The notes under the pieces are model-generated. The model had not been told where the DNA came from, searched no databases, and worked only from the letters and a program-made list of their open reading frames with translations. From Armatimonadota bacterium (lineage in GTDB: Bacteria; Armatimonadota; UBA5829; JAUSEB01), in contig JAUSGG010000227.1 of assembly GCA_030649165.1 (NCBI GenBank), positions 20,324-84,323 on the forward strand: 64,000 nucleotides of DNA. The letters are read 5' to 3'. The position numbers and the translations under genes are program-made. Positions within the stretch are counted from its first letter, which is position 1. The number at the start of each line of letters is the position of its first letter. Below, piece by piece: positions 15,591 to 23,076 of the stretch.

Positions 15591-18548
15591 TCAAAACTTC
15601 CCTACCATCCCCTTCAAATCCACCACGAACGTGCTGCACCGCTTTCCGGGGACAAGATCGATGCTGTTGGACGCCGCCACGCGCTCAGCTATCCGGTAGA
15701 ACACCATGTCGTAGATCGCGTTCCCGTAAAGCACGCCGTCCACTTCCTTCCTGGAGATGATGAAAACCCAGTCGTCTACCGCCGGCGTGAAATCCCAACC
15801 GGCCACGTCGCTCGCCCTAAGCGTCAAGCTCTTGCCCAAACCCGCCTCGCTTGAAGCGGAGTTCGTCTCGCTCTCGATAAGCGCAAGCTGACCCTGGCCG
15901 TTCCCGGAACCGACCCACACGACCTTCCCCTCGAACCTGGTCTCGCCCCATCCCCCGGAATAAGCCGTCGCCGTCTTGATCACAAGCGTCTCGCCGGCAA
16001 TAGAGTCCACCTGCGCCTTCGCCAGAACCCCGGCGCCAAGCGTCCCCATATCGATCTTGTCGATGTGAGCGCCGTCCGAGGCGTCGTTCAGAATCTCAAC
16101 GTCGAAATAAGCCCCCTTGCCGCGCCCCTCCGTCGTGTTCGCGAACCGCCAGGCCCCCACGCAGCTTGTCCGCCCCTGGGAGTCCGCCCCGTCCTGGCCG
16201 AAGTTACGGACCACCGCCACGTCGGCGATGCTCGGAGTCGCATAGTTCCAGTCATACTCCGTGTTACCGGCCCCAAGCGGGCCAACACTCCCGTCCGGCA
16301 GCGCCGAACCGTAGCCGATCTCCATCTCTGTCGCCGGCGCGGCCCCCTGCGCCGGCAGAGTAACCCGGTCGGGCATCGCGTGCTCTATCGAGGAATCGCG
16401 CATCATTATCTTGCGAACGTCCCAATAGTCCGCCTTCGTCCAGGCGTTGATCCCCTTCATCATCATCAGGTTCCTGGCCGGAGCTATCGGACCCCCGTAC
16501 TGCCCAAACGGGTTCCACGTCCCGTCAGGCATCAGCGGGTTCTTCACCTCCCAGCGGACCTTGTCGGTGTCACGGTAGATCGTCACGAGCTGCTCGACGC
16601 ACCGCTGGTAGTTCGAGCCGCCGAAGTCCAGAAGCTTTGCCGTCCACGCCAGGAACTTGTGATTGCTATCCGTCGTCCTGATCCCCCGGTCATACACGCC
16701 CAGGCTGACCTGAGAGCTTACGGACCCGGCCCCCTTCAGGACCAGCATGTTCGTTCCGGGGTTGAACCGCGACGCGGACATCTTGAAATACGTCCACTGA
16801 TGGTTCACGTCCGCGAAGCTCACCCCGCCCTGCGGAGAAAGCGGGAAAGACGCGCTCGGCCTGGTGTCGAATCCCCCCCTGGTAGCCACCGTGTGGCCGA
16901 CGCCGCCGAATGAATATGTCCCGCCCATCGCAAAGCGCGGCAATACGTAAGCGTTAAGCGTCGGAGACCCCTTCGCCGCCGCCACGTACACCCATATCCG
17001 GACCTCGTCAACGTCCGGGTCCACGCTCACATCGTTGAACTCGAGCTCGCAGCCGACCATCGAGTCCGTTCCCGTATGCAAAGACCGGCAGCTTGTCACA
17101 AGATAGGCCCGCTCCGGCGCGCCCCAGTCCGCGTCGGTGATGCCGGAGGCCAGCCGGACGCTGTAGGTTCCGCCGCTTGACGCCGCAACCTGCGCGATCT
17201 GGCTTATCTGATCTACCGTCGTCGTCGCCGGGTTCGTCGCTCCGATCTCAAGAGTGCAGCCCACCATATCGTTCGCGAAGGCCGTCCCCGTCCCGATCAC
17301 CTTGTCGTCGTTCGCGCCCTTGCGGATAGTCCCCGCGTTCCAATGGCTCATGCCGACCGGCGTGGTCTCGTTTCCGGCGTCGCCGTCGTGAGAACGCCAG
17401 ATAATCGCGTCCTCCGGCCATATCTGCCAGGCGTCGCTCGTCAATGGAGTAACCGAAAACGGCTCATCCATCGTCAAAACCAGGTCAGCGCCGCTAATAG
17501 CAACCTGAGCGATCTTGCGGAGCTGCCCCCGCCCGTCGCCGGCGTAGAACCACAGCCACTTGCCCTTGAAGTAGAAAAAGTCCGTGCTTCCCAATGAATC
17601 AAGTGTGATCGTCGTCGCGCTCGTGGCGAGGGTCGGGTTGCCGTCCCTTACGGTGTCGTAGATGTCGACGTCCCTGGTCACCATCAGCCCAAGGACCTTG
17701 TCCGTCTCCACCATGAACTGAGGCAGAAGCCAGCCCCCTATCCGAAACCGCCTGGTCGTGGTCACCGGAAGCGCGCCGTCCAGCCACATCGTCGCCTTGT
17801 CTTCCACCCTGTCGATGATCGCGCCCCCGCTCCAGTGGGCCGGGTTCTCGGTGTCGGGAGCGTCGTTCAAGGCCACCTGCATCTGAGCGCCCTCGAAGTC
17901 TTTTGAGAAAAACGCCGTCCCCGCCGTCACCTTATGGCCGCTTGCGTCCACGCTCACTGTCCCCGTCGGCCAGTTCGTCAGGCTCGCCCCCGTGTAATGC
18001 GTCCCGCGCCCAAGCCATCTGATGAACCGGATAGTAAGCTGCTCCAGGTCCTCGTTCGTCTCAGCCGGGTCGATCGGGTTGCCGCCCGCGTCCAAAAAGT
18101 CCATATACACAATCGGAGCCCAGCCGTGCTCGCCTATCCAGCCGGGATACTGCGTGTCGAAGGCGACAGTCGCCTTCCTTGAGGCCGAACGCACGTAAGC
18201 GAACGGACCCATCATCTGAGAGATCGGGACCGTCTTGGACGAAGCGCTGTAGAAGCTCTTATGCAGAGGCAGATAGTCCTCTATCCCCATCGCCATCAGA
18301 TGGCTGCCGTTGACGGTCAACCCCTGATTGTGAGGGACCCAGCTTGAGTTATAACCCACGTCCGGGTGAAAGCCGATGACCCCGTTCGTAATGTGAAGCA
18401 CTTCCCTGCGCACCCCCCACGAATCGAACGCCTCCCGCTTCTCCACCCGTATCCGCCGAACTCCGTCAGCCACAAGCAGGCTGCCGGCTGCGTCCATCTG
18501 GACCTCGCCGAACGTTCCGTCCGGCTTCTGTGCTCTCAATACGCTCAT
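15591..18548 (-). CDS. Large phage-module structural protein (985 aa), possible spike/fibre
   Basis: A 985-residue protein with no family I can name. I prefer the start at 18548 (MSVLRAQ) because GAGGAG lies upstream and it overlaps the preceding gene by ATGA. The N-terminus LRAQKPDGTFGEVQMD is shared with the 58-residue gene upstream. The body is beta-rich and contains repeated segments such as GDGRGQLRKIAQV / GNGQGQLALIESE and VTAGTAFFSKDFEGAQM / VIGTGTAFANDMVGCTL, suggesting repeated beta-sandwich modules. Aromatic and Gly content and position after the capsid gene fit a tail-spike, fibre or head-decoration protein. There is no collagen repeat, transmembrane segment or catalytic motif. Its large size in a module that lacks tail genes is unusual. 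Confidence 0.7.
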   Translation of the reverse strand: MSVLRAQKPDGTFGEVQMDAAGSLLVADGVRRIRVEKREAFDSWGVRREVLHITNGVIGFHPDVGYNSSWVPHNQGLTVNGSHLMAMGIEDYLPLHKSFYSASSKTVPISQMMGPFAYVRSASRKATVAFDTQYPGWIGEHGWAPIVYMDFLDAGGNPIDPAETNEDLEQLTIRFIRWLGRGTHYTGASLTNWPTGTVSVDASGHKVTAGTAFFSKDFEGAQMQVALNDAPDTENPAHWSGGAIIDRVEDKATMWLDGALPVTTTRRFRIGGWLLPQFMVETDKVLGLMVTRDVDIYDTVRDGNPTLATSATTITLDSLGSTDFFYFKGKWLWFYAGDGRGQLRKIAQVAISGADLVLTMDEPFSVTPLTSDAWQIWPEDAIIWRSHDGDAGNETTPVGMSHWNAGTIRKGANDDKVIGTGTAFANDMVGCTLEIGATNPATTTVDQISQIAQVAASSGGTYSVRLASGITDADWGAPERAYLVTSCRSLHTGTDSMVGCELEFNDVSVDPDVDEVRIWVYVAAAKGSPTLNAYVLPRFAMGGTYSFGGVGHTVATRGGFDTRPSASFPLSPQGGVSFADVNHQWTYFKMSASRFNPGTNMLVLKGAGSVSSQVSLGVYDRGIRTTDSNHKFLAWTAKLLDFGGSNYQRCVEQLVTIYRDTDKVRWEVKNPLMPDGTWNPFGQYGGPIAPARNLMMMKGINAWTKADYWDVRKIMMRDSSIEHAMPDRVTLPAQGAAPATEMEIGYGSALPDGSVGPLGAGNTEYDWNYATPSIADVAVVRNFGQDGADSQGRTSCVGAWRFANTTEGRGKGAYFDVEILNDASDGAHIDKIDMGTLGAGVLAKAQVDSIAGETLVIKTATAYSGGWGETRFEGKVVWVGSGNGQGQLALIESETNSASSEAGLGKSLTLRASDVAGWDFTPAVDDWVFIISRKEVDGVLYGNAIYDMVFYRIAERVAASNSIDLVPGKRCSTFVVDLKGMVGKF

Positions 18549-18721
18549 GATCTGCTCCTCTGAACCGTCAAAAGCTCTCCCGATTCCGTCTGTCGCAGTT
18601 CCGTGCACGGGAGGTTGGATTGGCCGTTCGAACCGGCCCTCCTCACTTTAAGCCGGCCGCGTTCGTCAATATGAATTTCGCCGAACGTCCCGTCGGGCCG
18701 GCGCGCGCGCCGCAATCGCAT
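18545..18721 (-). CDS. 58-residue protein sharing the N-terminal motif of its neighbour
   Basis: Read from the ATG at 18721, which has GGAGG seven bases upstream; the frame extends further but without better signals. Residues 3-26 (LRRARRPDGTFGEIHIDE...GRLKV) align with the N-terminus of the 985-residue protein that follows (LRAQKPDGTFGEVQMD...GSLLV). The two genes overlap by ATGA and are probably coupled. It could be a detached copy of an assembly or attachment domain. Function unknown. Confidence 0.6.
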   Translation of the reverse strand: MRLRRARRPDGTFGEIHIDERGRLKVRRAGSNGQSNLPCTELRQTESGELLTVQRSRS

Positions 18722-18748
18722 CTTCAGTCCTCCATTCATCACAAAACG

Positions 18749-18781
18749 GCCGGGCGCCCCGATGATCTCGGAACGCCCGGC
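18749..18781 (-). terminator. Hairpin with GTTTTG tail upstream of the 58-aa gene
   Basis: GCCGGGCG pairs with CGCCCGGC around a 17-base loop. The minus-strand sequence continues as CGTTTTGTG, 28 bases before the ATG. Second member of the module-wide hairpin set. Confidence 0.55.
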
Positions 18782-18787
18782 AATGAT

Positions 18788-18827
18788 AGTTCCCCCTCCT
18801 CTTAGGAGGGGGCCAGGGGGAGGTTCC
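18788..18827. repeat. G/C palindromic repeat (family A)
   Basis: Core ccccctcctcttaggaggggg with GGGGGAGG tail, between the capsid gene and the 58-aa gene. Confidence 0.75.
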
Positions 18828-18865
18828 CAACTGTTCACTGCTCACTGTTCACCGTTCACTCCGGG

Positions 18866-19789
18866 TTAGCTCCCCTGACTCCCGTACGCCATCTGCCACA
18901 GACCGTAGCCGACGTTGTAGCGCGCGCGGACGCCGTAGAGGTATTCGTCCCGCATAAACCCGGTCTCGCTGTTGCCTTCGAGCGCGCTGAACTCCACCGG
19001 CACCCGCGACTGGAAGACAACCGGCTTGACCGGTCCCGTGGTACAGAGCAGGAACCAGTCGTTGCCGTCCGTCAGATACGGCGATACGACCAGGTCCAGC
19101 CTCCCCTTCAGCACGTTCGTCGCCAGCTTCTGCGTTCCGCCGGTCCCGCCGGTCTGGCTGACCAGGTCCGGATAGTAGGCGGAGTTCAGCAGTTCCATCG
19201 CCGTCCACTGGAGGTCCGGAGGAACCACCAGCACGTCAGGGATAACCCCGAGCGGTTTTCCCCGGTCGTCCTTGAACTTCACCATCGCGGAGATCGCCGA
19301 CTGCAGCGATGTGGCGGACAACGCCGACGTGCCCTTGTTGGACTGAGTTCCGCTCTCCCCTTCCGAATGGTCGGTGTCGAAGAAGTACTGGCCGTCGTAG
19401 CAGGCGGAGCCGAAACCGTTCTTCAGCAGCGAGAATACCAGCTCGTCCTGGTGGCGCCTCGCCTCACGGCCAAGTCCCTGGATTCGGACCTTTATCTGTC
19501 CGTAACGCTCGTCCTCCAGGGCGGCGCGCTCGACAGCGATCGACGCTTCCCACGTCCTGTTCTTGATCGAATAGCTTTGTTCCAGCAGGCCGGCGGGTAC
19601 CCGCTCGTCCTTGAACTCTCTCATGGCGGGCGCGCTGCCGAGCCAGGCGTAGTCCTCCGTGTCCGCGGTGGACGGGACTACCGTGGCGATTCGGCCCCAA
19701 TCGGACGGGGCTCTGTCGTATTCCTCGAAGAAAACTGCCTTCAATCCTGCCTCAAGCAGGTTCGGGATGTCTGTTTTTACAAGCGGCAC
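18866..19789 (-). CDS. Mu gpT-like major capsid protein
   Basis: A 307-residue protein starting with GTG at 19789 (AAAGGAG nine bases upstream). The N-terminal MPLVKTDIPNLLEAGLKAVF, the central LVFSLLKNGFGSACYDGQYFFDTDHS and the C-terminal VPVEFSALEGNSETGF...YLYGVRARYNVGYGLW segments match the pattern of Mu-like prophage major head subunit gpT (PF10124). It would form the icosahedral shell, together with the protease/scaffold and decoration genes upstream. Length is normal for the family and there are no disruptions. Confidence 0.85.
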   Translation of the reverse strand: MPLVKTDIPNLLEAGLKAVFFEEYDRAPSDWGRIATVVPSTADTEDYAWLGSAPAMREFKDERVPAGLLEQSYSIKNRTWEASIAVERAALEDERYGQIKVRIQGLGREARRHQDELVFSLLKNGFGSACYDGQYFFDTDHSEGESGTQSNKGTSALSATSLQSAISAMVKFKDDRGKPLGVIPDVLVVPPDLQWTAMELLNSAYYPDLVSQTGGTGGTQKLATNVLKGRLDLVVSPYLTDGNDWFLLCTTGPVKPVVFQSRVPVEFSALEGNSETGFMRDEYLYGVRARYNVGYGLWQMAYGSQGS

Positions 19790-19851
19790 TTTCGTATGCT
19801 CCTTTCAAGTCGGTTCATGGTTCATGGTTCATGGTTGACGGTTTACCGCTC

Positions 19852-19894
19852 ACCTGCCCCCTCCCCGCTTCGGGGAGGGCTGGGGAGGGGTTCC
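19852..19894. repeat. G/C palindromic repeat (family A)
   Basis: Core cccctccccgcttcggggagg with GGGGAGGGG tail, between capsid and decoration genes. Confidence 0.75.
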
Positions 19895-19914
19895 GTTCAC
19901 CACTCACTGCTCAC

Positions 19915-20331
19915 TCAGCTTGCAAATCGGTCGATGCGAATCCGCGTCGTGTTCGCGTCTATCGACTCAACGCAGACGCCCGCCTTCAGATTGTTGGTGG
20001 TCGCGGCGTCGGTCACGGTCTGGTTGTCCACGATGTTGAACTGCGCGCCCACGTCGGTGATCGCCCCGTTGCCGCCGCCGTCGACGAATACGAACGATCC
20101 GGTCGTCAGAATCCGAATCTCCGTGTCGCCCGCCAATCCGCCGCTATTATCCACGGTCTCGTACGCGACCCCGGCGAAGGTCTCGCCGGAGGCGTCGGAC
20201 GCATTCGTGGCGTACCCGGCGGCGTTGATGTTGACCAGCGCGCCCTTCGGTATGAGCACGTTGTTCATCTTGCAGGAGATCAGCTCTCCATCTTTCCGTT
20301 TGGCCTCTCTGGCCGTTGTAGTTGCCGTCAT
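19915..20331 (-). CDS. Phage head decoration-like protein (DUF2190 type)
   Basis: A 138-residue beta-rich protein (LISCKMNNVLIPKGALVNIN, FAGVAYETVDNSGG, GSFVFVDGGGNGAITDVGA). The order of lyase-like short beta strands and the Ala/Gly-rich NINAAGYATNA segment resemble DUF2190 / head-stabilising proteins of Mu-like phages. It sits exactly between protease/scaffold and capsid, the usual place for this protein. AAGGAG is five bases before the ATG. Confidence 0.65.
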   Translation of the reverse strand: MTATTTAREAKRKDGELISCKMNNVLIPKGALVNINAAGYATNASDASGETFAGVAYETVDNSGGLAGDTEIRILTTGSFVFVDGGGNGAITDVGAQFNIVDNQTVTDAATTNNLKAGVCVESIDANTTRIRIDRFAS

Positions 20332-20493
20332 TTTTGCTCCTTGGTTGTTGGTTGTTGGTTGGCGGTTGACGGTTCACTGTTCACTTTTCAGGTCCGACAC
20401 TAATCACGAACCACGAACCACGAACCACTCCGCCCACTGTTCACTGTTCACCGTTCACGGTTGTCAGTTGACGGTTGCGGACCACACCCCACC

Positions 20494-20544
20494 AAATCCC
20501 CCCTCCTCTTAGGAGGGGGTTAGGGGGAGGTTTCTCAGCACTCG
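20494..20544. repeat. G/C palindromic repeat (family A)
   Basis: Core cccctcctcttaggagggggt followed by TAGGGGGAGG, just after the protease/scaffold gene. The surrounding 200 bp hold only low-complexity gttcactgttcac-type sequence. Confidence 0.75.
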
Positions 20545-20562
20545 TCACTCATCACTCATCAC

Positions 20563-20970
20563 TCAGCACTGATACCTCGCCACCGTCTCCCCCGTCACGC
20601 CCAGCTTCTCGAACAGCTTCTCGTCTTCGGCGGAAAAGCCGGGCTTCTCCTCCCGCAACCCCGGCGTCAGCTCCGCGAATTCGATCACCTTCGGCTGCGC
20701 GCCCAGAAAAGCCTCGAACGTCTTTGCCACGCTCTCTTTCGATTCCGCGCCCGTCGCGGGGTCGGCGAACGTGACCACCTGGTCGTCAGCCGCCATCAGC
20801 AGCGACCGCGCAAATGCCTCGGCCGCCGGGGCCAGCTTGCCCTGACGCTTGAGGTCCTCGACCCTGGCGTCCACGTCTTTCGCCCTCAACTCGCGCTCCA
20901 GCGCCGCCACTCGCCCGGCGAAATCAACCGATTCGTCGGTTTCCGGCAGCGTCTCCTGCCTTGTCTGCAT
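20563..20970 (-). CDS. Nested in-frame scaffold protein start within the protease gene
   Basis: The ATG at 20970 is preceded by AAGGAGGTGA at seven-base spacing, one of the best ribosome sites in the window. Reading from it gives 135 residues starting MQTRQETLPE, the helical scaffold-like half alone. Known head modules use this arrangement (lambda C/Nu3, Mu I/Z). That the product is made here is inferred. Confidence 0.65.
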   Translation of the reverse strand: MQTRQETLPETDESVDFAGRVAALERELRAKDVDARVEDLKRQGKLAPAAEAFARSLLMAADDQVVTFADPATGAESKESVAKTFEAFLGAQPKVIEFAELTPGLREEKPGFSAEDEKLFEKLGVTGETVARYQC

Positions 20971-21483
20971 GTGCTCACCTCCTTCCGATATTGTCTCCCC
21001 GGGGGCGGATGCGGCGGCCGCCAGGTCCTCGCCGGCGAAATACTCCGCCTCCCGGCTGAACACCGCCGCGTCCGCTATCCTCGGGGACCGGACCAGGCTA
21101 ACCTCCCGCAGGCCGGTCTTGTCCCTACGGACCGCCACCGAGAGCTTCGTGGCGCCGCACTCGCGCGCCAGAGCCCATGCCAGTGGGTTGAATGCCAGCC
21201 TGCCGAACAGCTCGCGCCCTGTCCTCCAAATCCTGACCAGCGCCCCGAAACGCAAAGGCGTGTCCGTGTGCTCCACCTTTATAGGCGCGGGCGCGAAGTT
21301 CTCCACAATCCGGTCCAGGTCTTCCTCAGTCACCTCGATGTCCTTGTCGGGATAGTATCCCGCCCGAAACAGCAGAGCGTCCCGCTCCACCACGCCCTCT
21401 ATCCCTCCAGGTACCCCTTCTATCCCTCCAGGTACCCCTGCCTGGAGGTCCTCCGCGTTCTCAAGAATGTCGGTATCGCTCAT
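20563..21483 (-). CDS. Phage prohead protease-scaffold fusion (Mu I-like)
   Basis: A 306-residue protein. The N-terminal half (DALLFRAGYYPDKDIEVTEE, APIKVEHTDTPLRFGALV, VRRDKTGLREVSLVRSPRI) resembles Mu I-type and other prohead protease domains; the H of KVEHTD and the S of EVSLVRS are candidate catalytic residues. The C-terminal half is charged and partly coiled (FAGRVAALERELRAKDVDARVEDLKRQ is a helix split by charge), as in scaffolding proteins. A strong internal ribosome site before Met172 suggests that the scaffold part is also made alone. A 21-bp tandem duplication near the N-terminus encodes VPGGIEG twice. The GGAGG site and ATG at 21483 are clear. Confidence 0.75.
   Translation of the reverse strand: MSDTDILENAEDLQAGVPGGIEGVPGGIEGVVERDALLFRAGYYPDKDIEVTEEDLDRIVENFAPAPIKVEHTDTPLRFGALVRIWRTGRELFGRLAFNPLAWALARECGATKLSVAVRRDKTGLREVSLVRSPRIADAAVFSREAEYFAGEDLAAAASAPGETISEGGEHMQTRQETLPETDESVDFAGRVAALERELRAKDVDARVEDLKRQGKLAPAAEAFARSLLMAADDQVVTFADPATGAESKESVAKTFEAFLGAQPKVIEFAELTPGLREEKPGFSAEDEKLFEKLGVTGETVARYQC
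21400..21441. repeat. 21-bp tandem duplication inside the protease gene
   Basis: Two copies of tatccctccaggtacccct plus two bases (tc or gc). Translated as VPGGIEG twice near residue 15 of the protease. Likely length-variable. Confidence 0.85.
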
Positions 21484-21532
21484 GGTTGCCTCCTTTGTTT
21501 GGTTGACGGTTGACAGTTGACTGTTATGAACC

Positions 21533-21609
21533 TCACCCCAGCCCTCTCGTAAAAGGAGAAGGAGTGCAAATCCCCCCTCCTCTCAGGAGGGGGTTAAGGG
21601 GGAGGTCAC
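21533..21609. repeat. Two G/C palindromic repeats (family A)
   Basis: Tandem copies (ccagccctctcgtaaaaggagaag-type and cccctcctctcaggagggggt plus GGGGGAGG) in the gap between protease and portal genes. Confidence 0.7.
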
Positions 21610-21626
21610 TCAGCGCTCATCACTGT

Positions 21627-22892
21627 TCACTCCCCTGGTACTCCCAGATACTCCCGTATCCACGGCTCGTCCGGCGCGATAACCTTGCCGTCGATCAGCT
21701 TCCCGATCAGGTCCGCGAGCGCGGAAAGGTCCTTGTCCTCCAGCGGACCCAGGCTGAACCTCGGATACCCTCCGACTCCTCCCCCCGCGAAGTTATAGTC
21801 CACGAGACGGCGGATGATCTGCTCGCCCACCACGGACTCCTCCACGTCGCGCTTCAGCTTCTCAAGGTAGAAACGCATCACCTCGAAGTGGACCCTGGCC
21901 TGGGCGTAGGACCCGCTTCTCGCGCCTTCATCCACGGCGAGCGTTTGGCCGAGTATGGCTCTGGCGATCTGCCGGTCGTGGTACTCCAGCGCCCGCAAAT
22001 ACCCCGCTTCCCCGCCTCGCTGGGCCTCGATAAGCTCCACGGTCACATCCTCCGGGAGCACGATCGCCGTCTCCTGCTGGATTTTGTCCAGCACGCGAAG
22101 CAGATCTTCCTGCTGCTGCCTGGTCGTCCCCTTGCGGTAACTGCCCTTCGCCGTCGGCGACCCGTATTTCTCCAGATACGTGTTGTAGAAGCGCAGGATA
22201 GCGTCTTTGCTCCACCAATGCTTGTAGGCGGCGCGCAGGTCCGACTGGCCGTGCGGGTCCTCGTACCTGGGCATATAGGTGTAGATGACGAACTTGTCCG
22301 GCGGCAGACCCCCTCTTCCGTCCATTCCCCCTCTCCTTTCAGGGGAGGGATGGGGAGGGGTTCCGGCAGCGGTCCACGTCCCGGTAACGCCCGTCAGGTT
22401 CAGGAACTCGTCCATCTGGAATCCAACGCAGGACGGGTCCTTCGACTTGATCGACGCAAGCCCAATCCGTCCCCGGTGCGGCCCGGACTCGATGAGCTTG
22501 TAGTTCAGCTCGCAGACCGAGAAGCCTTTGGCGACCGCGTCCAGCGCCTTATACAGCGCGTCCAGGATCGAGCCTCGCATGTCCTGCAGGCAGAACCGGA
22601 TGAAATCCGCCGTCTCCCTGTCCTCCGGCGCGTCCGAGATCGGATGGACCTCCCACCCACGCGACAGCACGGCGAGCTTCTTGATGTTGAGGCACGCCGC
22701 CACCTGCGCGTCTGTCTGCATTTGGTCGTAGACGGCATAACCCTTCCGCGTGACAAGCTCATCCGGGTTATACGCGCTGAGCCCGGACAGTGACGTCAGA
22801 GCCGAACCCCGCGCCGCAAGCGTCTCGCGCAGCTCCGGCGTCTTGCGATTCGCGGCGAACGTAACCGCCCGCCGCAGTTTCTCGAGAATCAT
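21627..22892 (-). CDS. Mu-like phage portal protein (DUF935)
   Basis: A 421-residue portal. DUF935/Mu gp29 hallmarks are present: YDQMQTDAQVAACLNIKKLAVLSRGWEV is recognisable in pieces (TDAQVAACLNIKK, LSRGWEV), as are GFSVCELNYKLIE, KFVIYTYMPRYEDPHG and AILGQTLAVDEGARSGSYAQ. It forms the dodecameric DNA gate and binds terminase. An in-frame family A palindrome adds TPPHPSPERRGGMDGRGG between GTWTAAG and LPPDKFVIY, a surface-loop position. Start at 22892 has AAGGAGG upstream. It follows TerL across a 180-bp gap with a hairpin. Confidence 0.9.
   Translation of the reverse strand: MILEKLRRAVTFAANRKTPELRETLAARGSALTSLSGLSAYNPDELVTRKGYAVYDQMQTDAQVAACLNIKKLAVLSRGWEVHPISDAPEDRETADFIRFCLQDMRGSILDALYKALDAVAKGFSVCELNYKLIESGPHRGRIGLASIKSKDPSCVGFQMDEFLNLTGVTGTWTAAGTPPHPSPERRGGMDGRGGLPPDKFVIYTYMPRYEDPHGQSDLRAAYKHWWSKDAILRFYNTYLEKYGSPTAKGSYRKGTTRQQQEDLLRVLDKIQQETAIVLPEDVTVELIEAQRGGEAGYLRALEYHDRQIARAILGQTLAVDEGARSGSYAQARVHFEVMRFYLEKLKRDVEESVVGEQIIRRLVDYNFAGGGVGGYPRFSLGPLEDKDLSALADLIGKLIDGKVIAPDEPWIREYLGVPGE
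22306..22365. repeat. G/C palindrome (family A) inserted in the portal gene
   Basis: Core cccctctcctttcaggggaggg with GGGGAGGGG tail, in frame with the portal and without stop codons. It encodes about 19 Pro/Gly/Arg-rich residues. Confidence 0.85.
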
Positions 22893-22970
22893 TAGCAGCC
22901 TCCTTTACAGAAATCGTTGGTTTTGGCCGGGAAAGCGCGAAAACCAGGAAAGCATGAAAGGCAAAACAAA

Positions 22971-22994
22971 ACGGCCGGGAACAGTCCCGACCGT
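22971..22994 (-). terminator. Bidirectional hairpin between TerL and portal genes
   Basis: ACGGCCGGGA pairs with TCCCGACCGT (one mismatch) around a 4-base loop. It is followed on the minus strand by TTTGTTTTG and on the plus strand by TTTTTCC. Best terminator candidate in the head module. Confidence 0.65.
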
Positions 22995-23076
22995 TTTTCC
23001 GATCTTTTTCACGTGTTTTTCATTTGGGCGCGGGTGGATCCGACGGATCGGACTGATCCGACCGATCAGACAGCCG

